Notes: a model not told the origin generated them from the letters alone. Positions 18,154 through 28,244 are shown, counted from the stretch's first letter. The stretch is 64,000 nucleotides of DNA from an uncultured Lachnospiraceae bacterium (GCA_947625135.1 CANQNE010000001.1:62001-126000); one strand, 5' to 3'. A program made the numbers and translations.

Positions 18154-19344
18154 ATGAAGATATATGCAGACAATGCGGCCACAACCAAAATGAGCCGAAA
18201 GGCCATTGACGCCATGCTGCCTTATATGGATAAGATATATGGAAATCCTTCCAGTTTATATACTATCGGGCAGGAAGCGGCGGAAGCGCTGATGCAGGCA
18301 CGCGGGACGATGGCCAAATATCTGAATTGTACGCCAAGGGAGATCCTGTTCACTTCAGGGGGAAGTGAAGCGGATAATCAGGCGATCATTTCTGCGGCCA
18401 GACTGGGCGCAAAAAAAGATAAAAAACATATTATCTCAACGGCCTTTGAACACCATGCCGTGCTGCATACGCTGGAGAAGCTGGAAAAAGAAGGGTATGA
18501 GGTGACGCTTCTGGATGTTCATGAAAACGGGATCGTGACGCCGGAGCAGGTGCGGGATGCCATTCGTCCGGACACCTGTCTTGTGACGATCATGTACGCC
18601 AACAATGAGATCGGCACGATTCAGCCGATCGGGGAGATCGGCGCCGTCTGCAGAGAGGCAGGGGTGCTGTTCCATACAGATGCGGTGCAGGCCGCAGGAC
18701 ATCTTCCCATTGACGTGGAAAAAGAAAATATTGATATGCTGTCTCTCTCCGCCCATAAGTTTCATGGGCCAAAGGGGACAGGCGTACTCTATGCCAAAAA
18801 GGGCATCCTGCTCACCAATCTCATCGAGGGCGGCGCGCAGGAGAGAGGAAAACGGGGCGGCACGGAAAATGTGCCTGCCATAATGGGAATGGCCGCCGCC
18901 TTTGAAGAGGCCTGTCAGCACAGGGAAGAATACGCAAAGAAACTTACTGCCCTGCGGGATCAGCTCATTGAGGGCCTGTCCGGGATTCCCCATTCCATCT
19001 TAAACGGGGATGCCAAAAAGCGGCTGCCGGGCAATGTGAACTTCTGCTTTGAGGGGATTGAAGGAGAGTCTCTGCTGCTGCTTTTGGATGAGAAGGGCAT
19101 CAGCGCTTCCTCAGGCTCCGCCTGCACGTCGGGATCACTGGATCCCAGCCATGTGCTGCTGGCGATCGGCAGGATCCATGATATTGCCCACGGCTCCCTG
19201 CGGCTTTCTCTCTCAGAGGAGAATACGGAGGAAGAGGTACGCTACATGATTAAATCTGTAGAGGAAGTAGTATCTTATTTGCGGCAAATGTCACCGGTTT
19301 GGAGAGATTTACAGGAGGGAAAAAGAGAATATGTTATACAGTGA
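18154..19344 (+). CDS. nifS: Cysteine desulfurase (NifS/IscS type)
   Basis: 396 aa PLP enzyme that supplies persulfide sulfur for Fe-S clusters. The N-terminus is [12 protein letters not shown], the PLP lysine is in [12 protein letters not shown], and the active Cys is in [17 protein letters not shown]. It overlaps nifU by 14 bases, so the pair is translationally coupled. The promoter and palindrome upstream suggest Fe-S feedback control by the neighbouring Rrf2 protein. Confidence 0.95.
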   Translation: MKIYADNAATTKMSRKAIDAMLPYMDKIYGNPSSLYTIGQEAAEALMQARGTMAKYLNCTPREILFTSGGSEADNQAIISAARLGAKKDKKHIISTAFEHHAVLHTLEKLEKEGYEVTLLDVHENGIVTPEQVRDAIRPDTCLVTIMYANNEIGTIQPIGEIGAVCREAGVLFHTDAVQAAGHLPIDVEKENIDMLSLSAHKFHGPKGTGVLYAKKGILLTNLIEGGAQERGKRGGTENVPAIMGMAAAFEEACQHREEYAKKLTALRDQLIEGLSGIPHSILNGDAKKRLPGNVNFCFEGIEGESLLLLLDEKGISASSGSACTSGSLDPSHVLLAIGRIHDIAHGSLRLSLSEENTEEEVRYMIKSVEEVVSYLRQMSPVWRDLQEGKREYVIQ

Positions 19345-19756
19345 AAAAGTAATGGATCATTTTAAGAATCCCCGCAACGTAGGAGTGATCGAAAACGCGG
19401 ACGGCGTGGGAGAAGTGGGAAACGCAAAATGCGGCGATATCATGCGCATTTATCTGAAGATCGATAATGACGTGATCTCCGATGTGAAGTTTGAGACATT
19501 TGGCTGTGGTTCCGCCATCGCATCCTCCTCTATGGCAACGGAGATGATCAAAGGGAAACCGCTGTCAGAGGCGCTGGAGCTGACAAATAAGGCCGTTGCG
19601 GAGGCGCTGGACGGACTTCCCGCTTATAAGATGCACTGCTCCGTTCTTGCGGAAGAAGCCATCAAGAACGCCATTCTGGACTATTATAAGAAGAACAATA
19701 TTTCCTATGATCACAGCCTCTTTCCCGACTGTGAAGCATGCGGGCATTGTCATTGA
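19331..19756 (+). CDS. nifU: Fe-S cluster scaffold protein, NifU/IscU type
   Basis: 141 aa. Three scaffold cysteines are visible in [23 protein letters not shown] and [11 protein letters not shown]. The C-terminus adds a Cys/His tail (DCEACGHCH) that is not part of the minimal IscU fold. It accepts sulfur from NifS encoded by the overlapping upstream gene. A terminator follows within 10 bp. Confidence 0.94.
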   Translation: MLYSEKVMDHFKNPRNVGVIENADGVGEVGNAKCGDIMRIYLKIDNDVISDVKFETFGCGSAIASSSMATEMIKGKPLSEALELTNKAVAEALDGLPAYKMHCSVLAEEAIKNAILDYYKKNNISYDHSLFPDCEACGHCH

Positions 19757-19765
19757 GAAACAAAG

Positions 19766-19800
19766 AAAAGAACCCATCGCTGTGAAGATGGGTTCTTTTT
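19766..19800 (+). terminator. Terminator of the nifS-nifU operon
   Basis: Perfect stem AAAAGAACCCATC and its complement with an 8-nt loop, ending in TTCTTTTT. Confidence 0.92.
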
Positions 19801-19905
19801 GTAGTGTGACGGGACAGATACCTTTCAGGGAACAATGACGAAAGGGGAACCGTTTGCGAAAGTTCCATTGGGAACCGGATTTTTACCACACAATAGTTTG
19901 AACAG

Positions 19906-19934
19906 TTGACAGTTTTTGCAAATACTCATATAAT
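19906..19934 (+). promoter_or_regulatory. Consensus sigma-70 promoter of cysE
   Basis: TTGACA, a 17-bp spacer and TATAAT, a full consensus match. It lies 72 bp upstream of cysE, so the leader is about 65 nt. Confidence 0.92.
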
Positions 19935-20006
19935 TTTATTGATAAGAGTAAATAGGAAAGAGATCTATGCCCATCGAGGCGTGGATTTTTTGGAACGGAG
20001 TTACAA

Positions 20007-20930
20007 ATGGGAGAACAATTTGAAGAGAACTTTCACCGGACCGTAGAAGAGATCGCAGAAAATTATCAGGCGGAGGAAATCTTTTTTACAAAGCCGGGAG
20101 CAAAATTTCCGAAAAGAAATGTCATTATAGAGATCATAAAAGAGGTGCGCCGGATCCTGTTTCCGGGATACTTTGGAGATGAATTTTTTGACGGCGCCAA
20201 CTCGGAATATTTTGTGGGAAACCGGCTGATGTACTTAAAGCGAACGCTGTGCGAGCAGATCTATGCCGCCCTTGCCTATTACGGGAACGGTGAGTCGGAG
20301 GAACAGATCTGCCGGAGATCCGAACAGATCTGCACCCAGTTTATTCAAGCGCTTCCCGTTGTGCAGAGAATGCTCTTTAAGGATGTGCAGGCGGCTTTTG
20401 ACGGGGATCCCGCAGCAAAGAGCAAGGAGGAGATCATCCTGTCCTATCCGGGACTTTTTGCGATCTTTGTGTATCGAATTGCCCATCTGCTCTATGTGCA
20501 GAAGGTGCATATCATCCCGCGGATCATGACGGAATATGCCCACAGCCGCACGGGCATTGATATCAATGCGGGAGCGCAGATCGGAGAATATTTCTTTATG
20601 GATCACGGCACCGGTATCGTGATCGGAGAGACCACCGTCATTGGTGATCATGTAAAGCTGTATCAGGGTGTGACTCTTGGGGCGCTGTCTACCAGAATGG
20701 GACAGCAGCTTTCCGGTAAGAAACGGCATCCTACGATCAAGGACAATGTGACAATCTATTCCAACGCTTCTGTGCTGGGAGGAAATACGGTCATAGGGGA
20801 AAATACGGTGATCGGCGGCAGCGCCTTTATTACAGAGTCCGTGCCGGCGGACACCAAGGTCAGTATCAAGAGCCCTGAGCTTTCCGTAAAGGGACCGGCC
20901 AAAGAAGACGTGTGGTACTGGGAGATCTGA
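20007..20930 (+). CDS. cysE: Serine O-acetyltransferase
   Basis: 307 aa, of the EpsC-like long form. It acetylates serine for cysteine synthesis. The C-terminal left-handed beta-helix has hexapeptide repeats (INAGAQIGEYFFMDHGTG, GIVIGETTVIGDHVKLYQG) with the catalytic His in DHGTG. It fits the neighbourhood of cysteine-consuming nifS genes. The start ATG follows GAACGGAG. A gap of 20 bp separates it from the kinase gene. Confidence 0.92.
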   Translation: MGEQFEENFHRTVEEIAENYQAEEIFFTKPGAKFPKRNVIIEIIKEVRRILFPGYFGDEFFDGANSEYFVGNRLMYLKRTLCEQIYAALAYYGNGESEEQICRRSEQICTQFIQALPVVQRMLFKDVQAAFDGDPAAKSKEEIILSYPGLFAIFVYRIAHLLYVQKVHIIPRIMTEYAHSRTGIDINAGAQIGEYFFMDHGTGIVIGETTVIGDHVKLYQGVTLGALSTRMGQQLSGKKRHPTIKDNVTIYSNASVLGGNTVIGENTVIGGSAFITESVPADTKVSIKSPELSVKGPAKEDVWYWEI

Positions 20931-20950
20931 AAGCAAAAGGAGGAGTAAGA

Positions 20951-22039
20951 ATGGAGCATTATAACCCGTTGCTTAAAAATGTTGATGTTTCGCAGAAATT
21001 TTTTACGATCGGAGAGATCATGCTCCGTTTGAGCCCGCCAAATTATGAGAAGATCCGCATGACGAACAGTTTTGAGGCCAGTTACGGCGGCAGTGAGGCA
21101 AATATCGCCCTGTCCCTTGCCAATCTTGGAGTGGACAGTACCTTTTTCAGTGTTGTGCCAAACAACAGCCTTGGCAAAAGCGCTGTGCGTATGCTGCGCA
21201 GCAATGATGTACATTGTACGCCCATGATTTTAAGTACGCCGGAGGAAACGCCAACTCACCGGCTGGGCACCTACTATCTGGAGACCGGGTACGGTATCCG
21301 GGCCAGTAAGGTCATCTATGACCGGAAGCATAGTGCCATTACAGAATATGATTTTGGAAAAGTAGATCTGAACATGCTGCTGGACGGATTCGACTGGCTG
21401 CATCTCAGCGGCATTACGCCCGCTCTGGGAGAAGGATGTAAAAAGCTTGTATTGGACAGTCTGAAAGTGGCGAAGGAAAAGGGAATGACCGTGAGTTTTG
21501 ACGGCAATTTCAGAAGCGCCCTCTGGAGTTGGGAAGAGGCGAGAGATTTCTGTACCCAGTGCCTGCCTTATGTGGATGTGCTGCTGGGGATTGAGCCCTA
21601 TCATCTTTGGAAGGACGAAGAGGATCACAGCAAAGGGGACTGGAAGGACGGCGTACCGCTGCAGCCTTCTTATGAGCAGCAGGATGAGATCTTTCAGAGA
21701 TTTATCGAACGATACCCCGATCTGAAATGTATTGCCCGCCATGTGCGCTATGCCCACAGCGGAAGCGAGAACAGCCTGAAAGCGTTTATGTGGTATGAGG
21801 GACATACCTTTGAAAGCCGGTTGTTTACTTTTAACATACTGGATCGTGTAGGCGGCGGCGATGCCTTTGCCAGCGGACTTATCTATGCCATGATCCACAA
21901 TTACCGGCCAATGGATATGATCAATTTTGCAGTGGCCAGCAGTGTGATCAAGCATACCATCCACGGTGACGCCAACATCACCGACGACGCCAAGAGTATC
22001 CGCAATCTGATGAATATGAATTACGATATCAAGAGATAA
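20951..22039 (+). CDS. PfkB family sugar kinase, 2-keto-3-deoxygluconate kinase-like
   Basis: 362 aa ribokinase-fold protein. The opening FFTIGEIMLRLSPP and YGGSEANIALSLANLG resemble KdgK. The anion-hole/catalytic motif reads GGGDAFASGL, where most relatives have GAGD. DGNFRSALW matches the KDG-kinase substrate loop. The start was moved to the ATG preceded by AAGGAGGAGTAAG; the longer reading overlaps cysE without a ribosome site. No aldolase or KDG-pathway neighbour is present, so the exact substrate is uncertain. Confidence 0.85.
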   Translation: MEHYNPLLKNVDVSQKFFTIGEIMLRLSPPNYEKIRMTNSFEASYGGSEANIALSLANLGVDSTFFSVVPNNSLGKSAVRMLRSNDVHCTPMILSTPEETPTHRLGTYYLETGYGIRASKVIYDRKHSAITEYDFGKVDLNMLLDGFDWLHLSGITPALGEGCKKLVLDSLKVAKEKGMTVSFDGNFRSALWSWEEARDFCTQCLPYVDVLLGIEPYHLWKDEEDHSKGDWKDGVPLQPSYEQQDEIFQRFIERYPDLKCIARHVRYAHSGSENSLKAFMWYEGHTFESRLFTFNILDRVGGGDAFASGLIYAMIHNYRPMDMINFAVASSVIKHTIHGDANITDDAKSIRNLMNMNYDIKR

Positions 22040-22062
22040 CGGACGGAACAAACGATCATGGA

Positions 22063-23091
22063 TCAGCAGGATTCTGCGATGGTATAGATCAGATTTTCCG
22101 AGTCCTCCCAGCCCAGACAGGGGTCGGTGATGGACTTTCCGTAAACGCCTTCGCCCACCTTCTGGCAGCCTTCTTCCAGATAGCTTTCGATCATGACGCC
22201 CTTGACGAGGGTGGCAATGTCGTGAGAGTGGCGGCGGCTGTGCAGCACCTCTTTGGTGATACGGATCTGCTCTTTGAACTGCTTGTTGGAATTGGAGTGG
22301 TTGGCGTCCACGATACAGGCGGGGTTTTTGTAATCCCGCTGCTGATACAGTTCCAGCAGCAGATTCAGATCTTCATAGTGATAATTGGGAATGCAGTGCC
22401 CCCGCTTGTTGACAGCGCCGCGCAGGATCGTGTGGGCAAATTCATTTCCGGTTGATTCCACCTCCCACCCGCGGTAGATGAAGCTGTGGCTTGCCTGTGC
22501 GGCCACAACAGAGTTCATCATAACGGACAGATCGCCGCTGGTGGGATTTTTCATGCCCGCAGGTACGTCCATACCGCTGGCGGTCATTCGGTGATGCTGA
22601 TCCTCTACAGAGCGGGCACCGATCGCCACATAGGAAAGAAGGTCGTCAAGATACCGGTAGTTTTCCGGGTAGAGCATTTCATCCGCAGCGGTGAGGCCGC
22701 TTTCCGCAATGGCGCGGATGTGCATTTTGCGGATGGCGATCAGCCCGTGGAGAATGTCCGGCGCCTTTTCAGGATCCGGCTGGTGCAGGATGCCCTTGTA
22801 GCCCTCTCCGGTAGTACGGGGCTTGTTTGTATAGATCCTGGGGATCAGGATCAGTTTGTCCGCAACCTTTTCCTGCACCCGGGCAAGCCGGTTTACATAA
22901 TCACAAAGGGCCTCCTCATTGTCTGCGGAGCAGGGGCCGATGATCACCAGAAATTTGTCAGATTCTCCGGTAAATACCTTCTGTATGGCCGCGTCTCTGG
23001 CGTTTTTTATTTTTGCAAGCTCCTCGGACAAAGGGTATTCCTTTTTGATCTCCATAGGGATGGGGAGCTTGCGCTTAAAGATCATATTCAT
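22063..23091 (-). CDS. aroF: 3-deoxy-7-phosphoheptulonate synthase (DAHP synthase, AroG type I)
   Basis: 342 aa. It condenses PEP and erythrose-4-phosphate in the first shikimate step. LVIIGPCSADN, PRIYTNKPRTTGEGYKG, GARSVEDQHHR, GMKNPTSGD and VDANHSNSNK are the type I signatures. The start ATG at 23091 follows GGAGGA with 6-base spacing; about 165 open codons further upstream overlap the next gene and lack a ribosome site. I cannot tell Phe-, Tyr- or Trp-sensitive type from sequence alone. Confidence 0.93.
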   Translation of the reverse strand: MNMIFKRKLPIPMEIKKEYPLSEELAKIKNARDAAIQKVFTGESDKFLVIIGPCSADNEEALCDYVNRLARVQEKVADKLILIPRIYTNKPRTTGEGYKGILHQPDPEKAPDILHGLIAIRKMHIRAIAESGLTAADEMLYPENYRYLDDLLSYVAIGARSVEDQHHRMTASGMDVPAGMKNPTSGDLSVMMNSVVAAQASHSFIYRGWEVESTGNEFAHTILRGAVNKRGHCIPNYHYEDLNLLLELYQQRDYKNPACIVDANHSNSNKQFKEQIRITKEVLHSRRHSHDIATLVKGVMIESYLEEGCQKVGEGVYGKSITDPCLGWEDSENLIYTIAESC

Positions 23092-23159
23092 AAGTATTCC
23101 TCCAATATCGTTGCCGTTAAATGGCTGCAAAAGCATTATATTGCCAAACAGGCCAGAAG

Positions 23160-24671
23160 TCAACGAAATGTGAAAAATTCCCGCATACAGCCCCACAGGA
23201 GCAGGATCAGCAGGTATAAAAAAATGCAGACGGCCAGAATAAAGAGCAGCGTGAGCAGGGAAGGGATTCCCATTGTGCGCGTCAGCAGGAAGCCGGTAAA
23301 GCAGGAGAAGGCGGCGGCGATCCCCGGCTTTCCGATGCAGTCCCACGGCGAGAAGGAAAAGCCGATCAGCTTCTTTAAAATCCGGTAGTACAAAAATACC
23401 GAGAGCAGATGACAGAACAGCATGGCCCATAAATAGCCGGTCACAGACCAGCGGGGGATCAGGAACAGCACTGCCAGGATACGCAGGCACAGACTGCACA
23501 GGTTGACCAGAAATACGGTTCCCGTTTTGCCGAGACCGTGGATCATACTGCCGAAGGTGGAGGAAATATAGAGCAGGGGGCAGATCCATCCTAAGACACA
23601 GAGGAAGCGTCCCGCAAGCTCATTATGAAAGACTGCGGTGCCGATCTCATGGCCGAAGACCACAAAGATCCCGGTGCAGAGGATCCCAAGGAGCAGACAG
23701 TATTTCAGGGTATATTCCACCGTACTTTTCAGGGAAGCCTCCTGATGGCCCGCCTGTGCCTGGGCAACGGTAGGCAGCAGCATCACGGAGGCAGAGTTTG
23801 ACAGGGTGGAAGGAAAGAGGATAAAGGGCAGCGCCATGCCGGTGAGTACCCCGTAAATGCTCAGGCTTTCTGTGGCGCTGTGTCCGAACATCCGCAGCCG
23901 CGCAGGGATCAGCACCGCCTCCAGGCTTTGCAGGAGGTTTAACAGCACCCGGTTTGCGGTAAGAGGGATGCCCTGTCGGCAAAAGGCGCTGATGATGGAT
24001 CGAAAGCAGGAAAGGCGAAGTCCCCGGAGGGTCAGCCTGCGGTCAAAGGTAAGGGCCGTGAGACCGATGAGGGCGGAGGCGGCTTCTCCCAGAACCAGAC
24101 CGTAGACCGCAGCCTCCACTGTGATCTGCCGGCCTTCCTGCAGGGCGATTTTGCAGATCAGCCACACAGAGAACACACGGACAAGCTGCTCCGCCAGATT
24201 CGTGACGGCGGGAACAGTAGTCTTGCGCAGCCCGAAATAGTAGCCCTCGATACAGGCGTGCAGGCTCGTGAGGGGAATACACAGGGCGGCGGGCTTTAAA
24301 AGCGGCGCGCAGCGGCTGTCCCCGAGAAACCGCGCTGCAAGGAAGTCTGAATACCGGTAAAGAAAAAATGCGGCAAGACAGGAGAGAAACAGGGAGATGC
24401 AGCTTCCCACAGCAAGGATCTGTTTGGGATTCTCGGCGCTTCCGCTGCCCTGACTGGCCGCTACCTGACGGGAGATGACAAGCTGGATGCCGGAGGAGGT
24501 CATAGAAAACATCAGCACCAGAAGAGGAAAGATCAGCTGATAGATGCCCAGCTGTTCCGCACCAATCTTATTTGAGAGGAATATTCTATAGTAGAAGCCG
24601 ATCAGCCGGGTGACCACCCCGGCGACGGTCAGAATGAGGGTGCCCTGTAAAATGATTTTTTTGTTGTTCAT
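23160..24671 (-). CDS. spoVB: Polysaccharide/lipid flippase, SpoVB family
   Basis: 503 aa integral membrane protein with about 14 hydrophobic segments, MATE/MOP-superfamily fold. KIILQGTLILTVAGVVTRLIGFYYRIF and GAEQLGIYQLIFPL match the SpoVB/YtgP opening. The family moves peptidoglycan-type lipid intermediates and is needed for spore cortex in Bacillus. The start is either ATG 24671 or in-frame GTG 24683; neither has a strong ribosome site, and I favour the ATG. Confidence 0.88.
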   Translation of the reverse strand: MNNKKIILQGTLILTVAGVVTRLIGFYYRIFLSNKIGAEQLGIYQLIFPLLVLMFSMTSSGIQLVISRQVAASQGSGSAENPKQILAVGSCISLFLSCLAAFFLYRYSDFLAARFLGDSRCAPLLKPAALCIPLTSLHACIEGYYFGLRKTTVPAVTNLAEQLVRVFSVWLICKIALQEGRQITVEAAVYGLVLGEAASALIGLTALTFDRRLTLRGLRLSCFRSIISAFCRQGIPLTANRVLLNLLQSLEAVLIPARLRMFGHSATESLSIYGVLTGMALPFILFPSTLSNSASVMLLPTVAQAQAGHQEASLKSTVEYTLKYCLLLGILCTGIFVVFGHEIGTAVFHNELAGRFLCVLGWICPLLYISSTFGSMIHGLGKTGTVFLVNLCSLCLRILAVLFLIPRWSVTGYLWAMLFCHLLSVFLYYRILKKLIGFSFSPWDCIGKPGIAAAFSCFTGFLLTRTMGIPSLLTLLFILAVCIFLYLLILLLWGCMREFFTFR

Positions 24672-24776
24672 ATAGAAACTCACTGTTTTTGTTACAGTAT
24701 ATGAGTAAAAAAATTCATCAGAACGAAAAGAGAGGCTCCCTAAATCATGTCATGAGGGAGAAAGAAGGGATATTCC

Positions 24777-25970
24777 TTGGAACGTATCATTTATCTGGAT
24801 CATGCCGCCACCACGAGGCCGGCAAAAAAAGCGCTGGAGGTTATGCTGCCCTATTGCAGGGAAAGCTATGGAAATCCCTCCAGCAGCTACAGGCTGTCAG
24901 AGGCCTCCCGGCAGGCGGTGGCGGACGCCCGGAAAGTTATCGGAGAGGCCATGGGCGCCCATGCAGATCAGATTTATTTTACCGGCGGGGGTACGGAAAG
25001 CGATAACTGGGCCCTGAAGGCGGTTGCGGAAACCTATCGCCATAAAGGAAAGCATATTATTACTACCCAGATCGAGCATCACGCGGTGCTGCACACCTGC
25101 GCATATCTGGAAAGAAGAGGATTTGACGTGACCTATCTGCCTGTGAACGAGCAGGGCAGTATTTCTGTAAAGCAGCTGGAGAAAGCCATACGGCCGGATA
25201 CGGTGCTTGTGTCCGTCATGTTCGCAAACAATGAGATCGGAACGCTGCAGCCTGTCCGGGAGATCGGGCGGATCGCCAGAAAGAAGGACATTTTGTTCCA
25301 CACAGATGCGGTGCAGGCGTTTTGTCAGGTCCCCATAGATGTGGAAGAGATGCAGATCGATCTGCTCAGCGCCAGCAGTCACAAGTGCTACGGGCCAAAA
25401 GGCGTGGGATGCCTCTATGCAGGAGAGCGGGTACGGCTTGCGTCTTTTCTCCACGGCGGCGCCCAGGAAAAAGGATTGCGGGCGGGCACGGAAAATGTGG
25501 CCGGGATCGCAGGTTTTGGCGCGGCGGTGTCTTATTGTATGGAAACCATGGATGATCGGGCCGGCGAGGAGAGACGGCTTCGGGATCATTTGATAGAACG
25601 GGTGTTGTCCGAGATCCCTTATGCCCGGTTAAACGGCAGCAAAAAGAACAGGCTGCCGGGCAACGCCAACTTTAGTTTTCAGTTTATTCAGGGGGAAAAT
25701 CTGCTGATGCTGCTGGACGGGGACGGGATCTGCGCCTCCGGAGGAAGCGCCTGCAACACAGGCTCCCATGAGCCCTCTCATGTGCTGAAGGCCATCGGGT
25801 TGCCCGATGAACTGGCAAACGCCTCCCTGCGTCTCACACTGGGAGAGGAGACCACAGAGGAAGAGATCGATTCTGCGGTGGCATCTATCAAGAAGCATGT
25901 GCAGCAGCTGCGGGATGGCTCGCCTTTGTATGAAGCGTTCTTAAAGGACGCCAGATCAGGATGGATGTAG
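24777..25970 (+). CDS. Second cysteine desulfurase, NifS-like
   Basis: 397 aa paralogue of the nifS at 18154. It has IYLDHAATTRPA, the PLP lysine in SASSHKCYGPKG and the active Cys in ASGGSACNTGSHEPSHVL. It starts with TTG after AGAAGGGA. It is not next to a nifU, thiI or mnmA gene, so its role (tRNA thiolation, general sulfur supply) is open. It converges with the PHP phosphatase gene. Confidence 0.92.
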   Translation: MERIIYLDHAATTRPAKKALEVMLPYCRESYGNPSSSYRLSEASRQAVADARKVIGEAMGAHADQIYFTGGGTESDNWALKAVAETYRHKGKHIITTQIEHHAVLHTCAYLERRGFDVTYLPVNEQGSISVKQLEKAIRPDTVLVSVMFANNEIGTLQPVREIGRIARKKDILFHTDAVQAFCQVPIDVEEMQIDLLSASSHKCYGPKGVGCLYAGERVRLASFLHGGAQEKGLRAGTENVAGIAGFGAAVSYCMETMDDRAGEERRLRDHLIERVLSEIPYARLNGSKKNRLPGNANFSFQFIQGENLLMLLDGDGICASGGSACNTGSHEPSHVLKAIGLPDELANASLRLTLGEETTEEEIDSAVASIKKHVQQLRDGSPLYEAFLKDARSGWM

Positions 25971-25988
25971 CGGATCACGCTGCCGGGA

Positions 25989-26018
25989 GAACGATCTGAA
26001 AAGAAGGACAGATCGTTC
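25989..26018. terminator. Hairpin between convergent nifS-like and PHP genes
   Basis: A 10-bp perfect stem GAACGATCTG/CAGATCGTTC with a 10-nt loop. It has no strong T-run, so it is a weak terminator candidate. It overlaps the stop of the PHP gene by two bases. Confidence 0.5.
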
Positions 26019-26841
26019 ATATCCTGTGGAAGACAGGTTCTCGGTGGGAAAAGGTGCATAGATAGTTCACGCCCCATTCCCGCAGAAGGGAAAGGGCAGT
26101 GGGAAATTTGTGCGCAATGACCTCCGGGGTGTGGGCGTCGGAACCTAAAGTGATCCGTTCCCCGCCAAGCTCCAGATACCGCCCGATGATCTCCGGAATG
26201 GGATTGGTCGTGCCAAGTCCGTCTTTGAATCCCCCGGTATTCACTTCCAGTCCGATCTGTTTTTCCACCATCAGCTGCAGGATGGCGTCCAGAATCTCCT
26301 GATAGCGCCGGTAAGAATAACAGGCGTTTTTATGGGGGCCGTAACGCACAATATAGTCCAGATGGCCGCATACATCCACATGGGGAAAGGCCTGCAGATT
26401 GTCATAGACGGTCTGAAAATATTCCAGGTAGGCTTCCTGCTCCTCCCGGCCCTGAAAATAGGCGGGGTAGTAGGGATCCATATTTCTCACCACATGGGTG
26501 GAGCCGATGACAAAGTCAAAGGGATAACGGCTGAGATATTCGGTAAAATAGTCCGCCAGATGAGGCTGCAGGCCGATCTCCACACCGATCCGGATATCAA
26601 TGCGGTCCCGATATTCCTCCTGCAGCGCGGCCATGCGCGGGTAATAGGCGTCCGTGTCCAGAAAAAAGAGGCTGCCCTCACCGGGAAAATCCGGGTCATG
26701 ATGATCGGTGATACAGATAGAGGCAAGCCCCTTTTGGATGGCGCTTTTGATCATATCCTCCGGGGGTGTGTCGCTGTCCTCCGAAAAGCCGGTGTGCAGA
26801 TGATAGTCAAAAAGATTTTTTACAGATTCGGATGAGTTCAT
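26017..26841 (-). CDS. hisK: PHP-type histidinol-phosphatase
   Basis: 274 aa, PHP metal-dependent phosphoesterase of the HisK family. Metal ligands appear in order: DYHLHTGFSEDS, ITDHHDPDFP, GVEIGLQPH, GSTHVV, HVDVCGHLDY and GSDAHTPEVIAHKF. Histidinol-phosphatase is the usual role of this subfamily in Firmicutes. There are no other his genes here, but hisK is often unlinked. The mannosyltransferase gene lies 15 bp upstream in the same direction. Confidence 0.87.
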   Translation of the reverse strand: MNSSESVKNLFDYHLHTGFSEDSDTPPEDMIKSAIQKGLASICITDHHDPDFPGEGSLFFLDTDAYYPRMAALQEEYRDRIDIRIGVEIGLQPHLADYFTEYLSRYPFDFVIGSTHVVRNMDPYYPAYFQGREEQEAYLEYFQTVYDNLQAFPHVDVCGHLDYIVRYGPHKNACYSYRRYQEILDAILQLMVEKQIGLEVNTGGFKDGLGTTNPIPEIIGRYLELGGERITLGSDAHTPEVIAHKFPTALSLLREWGVNYLCTFSHREPVFHRI

Positions 26842-26856
26842 AGGTCGGTTTTCCTT

Positions 26857-28134
26857 TTAATACAGATCTTTATTGGTTATAAACATGGGGAGCAGGATCG
26901 CCAGCAGCGCGGTAAAGATCACCGCAAGCCCCCTGTACAGGTTCGGGTGCTTTTCACTGCCTTTTGCAAGTACGATAAACATAGGCAGCGCGCAGGTCAT
27001 ATAGCGGCCGCAGCTCAAAGGCCATGTAATGGAATAGTTCATAAACAGATAGACAAAAAAGTATACGGAGTAAGTAACGGAAACTCTGCGGATGCCATAG
27101 AGCAGTACAGCCAGCGAGAAGAAAAACAGGACAAGCTGGGGAAGCCATAAAGTCCGTACCGATTCAATATCCTGCCCGTTGCTGTATTCCCATATCGTAT
27201 GAAGGGTGTTGGTAAAATAGGTGGAACCCTGAAACCAGTGTTCTTTTTGATAAATAAGAAACTGAAAAGGGTTTCCGTCCACGTGCCAGTTCAAAAGCAG
27301 ATAGATGAGCGTGCCCACGGCGGTGATCGGAAGGCACAGCGCCTTGCGGCAGCAGTCCTTCCAGAAGGCGCCGAACTGTTTTTCCTTCAGAAGACGGAAG
27401 GGATGGTAGGTGATAATGATCTCCGCCGCGGCGGGCAGGACGAGCAGCAGTCCGTGCATACGGGTAAGAGCCGCAAGTGCGCCCAACAGGGAGGCGGTAA
27501 AAAAGCGGTGCCTGCGGATATAGTAAAGGGAGGCGGCTGAGGTCAGGAAAAACAGGCCTTCCGTGCGTACCGCTCCAAAGAAGAAGGAGAAGGGAAACAG
27601 AGAAAGCAGCAGTACGGTTCGGAAAGCGGTCTGCTTGGAGGTTTCACCTGCAACAAGGGCGTAAAGAAAACAGCAGCCGCCGATAAAAGACAGATTGGTA
27701 ATCATCAAAGCGCAGAGGAGATAGCTGGGGATCACCAGATGCAGCAGACGGATGAGCCATGGATACAGCGGGAAAAATACAAGAAATAAATGGCGGCCGT
27801 CCTCCGCAAAATCAGAGTAGCCGGATTCGGCCAGATTTAAATAATGGCCGCCGTCCCAGTTTGCCCAGCGGTTAAAAAGATCCGAAAGAGAGTTGATCCC
27901 ATAGAGAGGCGCGATATAAATGCTCAGCAGATAGGTAAACACCCGGATGAAAAACGCCCATCCGGCGATCCGTAAAATATCTTTGTATGTAACGGTGTCA
28001 CCGGTGGCCGCGCCCTCCGCATGGAGCCGTATTTTGCGGGTACCAAGGGGAATTGCCTGAACTCCCGCAAGGCGGACGAGGATAAGAAGCAGCGCCAGTG
28101 CGGCGGGGATTGACAGAAGAATATGAAAAAGCAT
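26857..28134 (-). CDS. Membrane mannosyltransferase-like protein, PIG-V family
   Basis: 425 aa with about ten hydrophobic segments. The luminal-loop motif RWANWDGGHYLNLAESGYS matches the PIG-V/GT-C pattern (W-D-x2-H/W-Y). Bacterial relatives are thought to transfer a sugar from a polyprenyl-phosphate donor to surface glycans or proteins. The start follows AAGGAG with good spacing. A promoter (TTGCAT, 17 bp, TAAAAT) lies about 65 bp upstream. Confidence 0.82.
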   Translation of the reverse strand: MLFHILLSIPAALALLLILVRLAGVQAIPLGTRKIRLHAEGAATGDTVTYKDILRIAGWAFFIRVFTYLLSIYIAPLYGINSLSDLFNRWANWDGGHYLNLAESGYSDFAEDGRHLFLVFFPLYPWLIRLLHLVIPSYLLCALMITNLSFIGGCCFLYALVAGETSKQTAFRTVLLLSLFPFSFFFGAVRTEGLFFLTSAASLYYIRRHRFFTASLLGALAALTRMHGLLLVLPAAAEIIITYHPFRLLKEKQFGAFWKDCCRKALCLPITAVGTLIYLLLNWHVDGNPFQFLIYQKEHWFQGSTYFTNTLHTIWEYSNGQDIESVRTLWLPQLVLFFFSLAVLLYGIRRVSVTYSVYFFVYLFMNYSITWPLSCGRYMTCALPMFIVLAKGSEKHPNLYRGLAVIFTALLAILLPMFITNKDLY

Positions 28135-28200
28135 GGTAAAACTCCTTTCACCGGAATATCCGGATAGGAAATAAGATTTCGTAACAATGATTCTATAGGG

Positions 28201-28229
28201 ATTTTAGCAGATTGCAGGTGGGGATGCAA
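28201..28229 (-). promoter_or_regulatory. Promoter of the PIG-V-like gene
   Basis: On the minus strand, TTGCAT, a 17-bp spacer and TAAAAT. It lies about 65 bp upstream of the start codon. Confidence 0.65.
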
Positions 28230-28244
28230 GGAAAAGGGACAATC

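Noticed and set aside
22063..23589. 508-codon reading of the DAHP synthase frame
   Set aside because: The extra N-terminal 165 codons overlap spoVB on the same strand and the GGAGGA site supports the shorter start.
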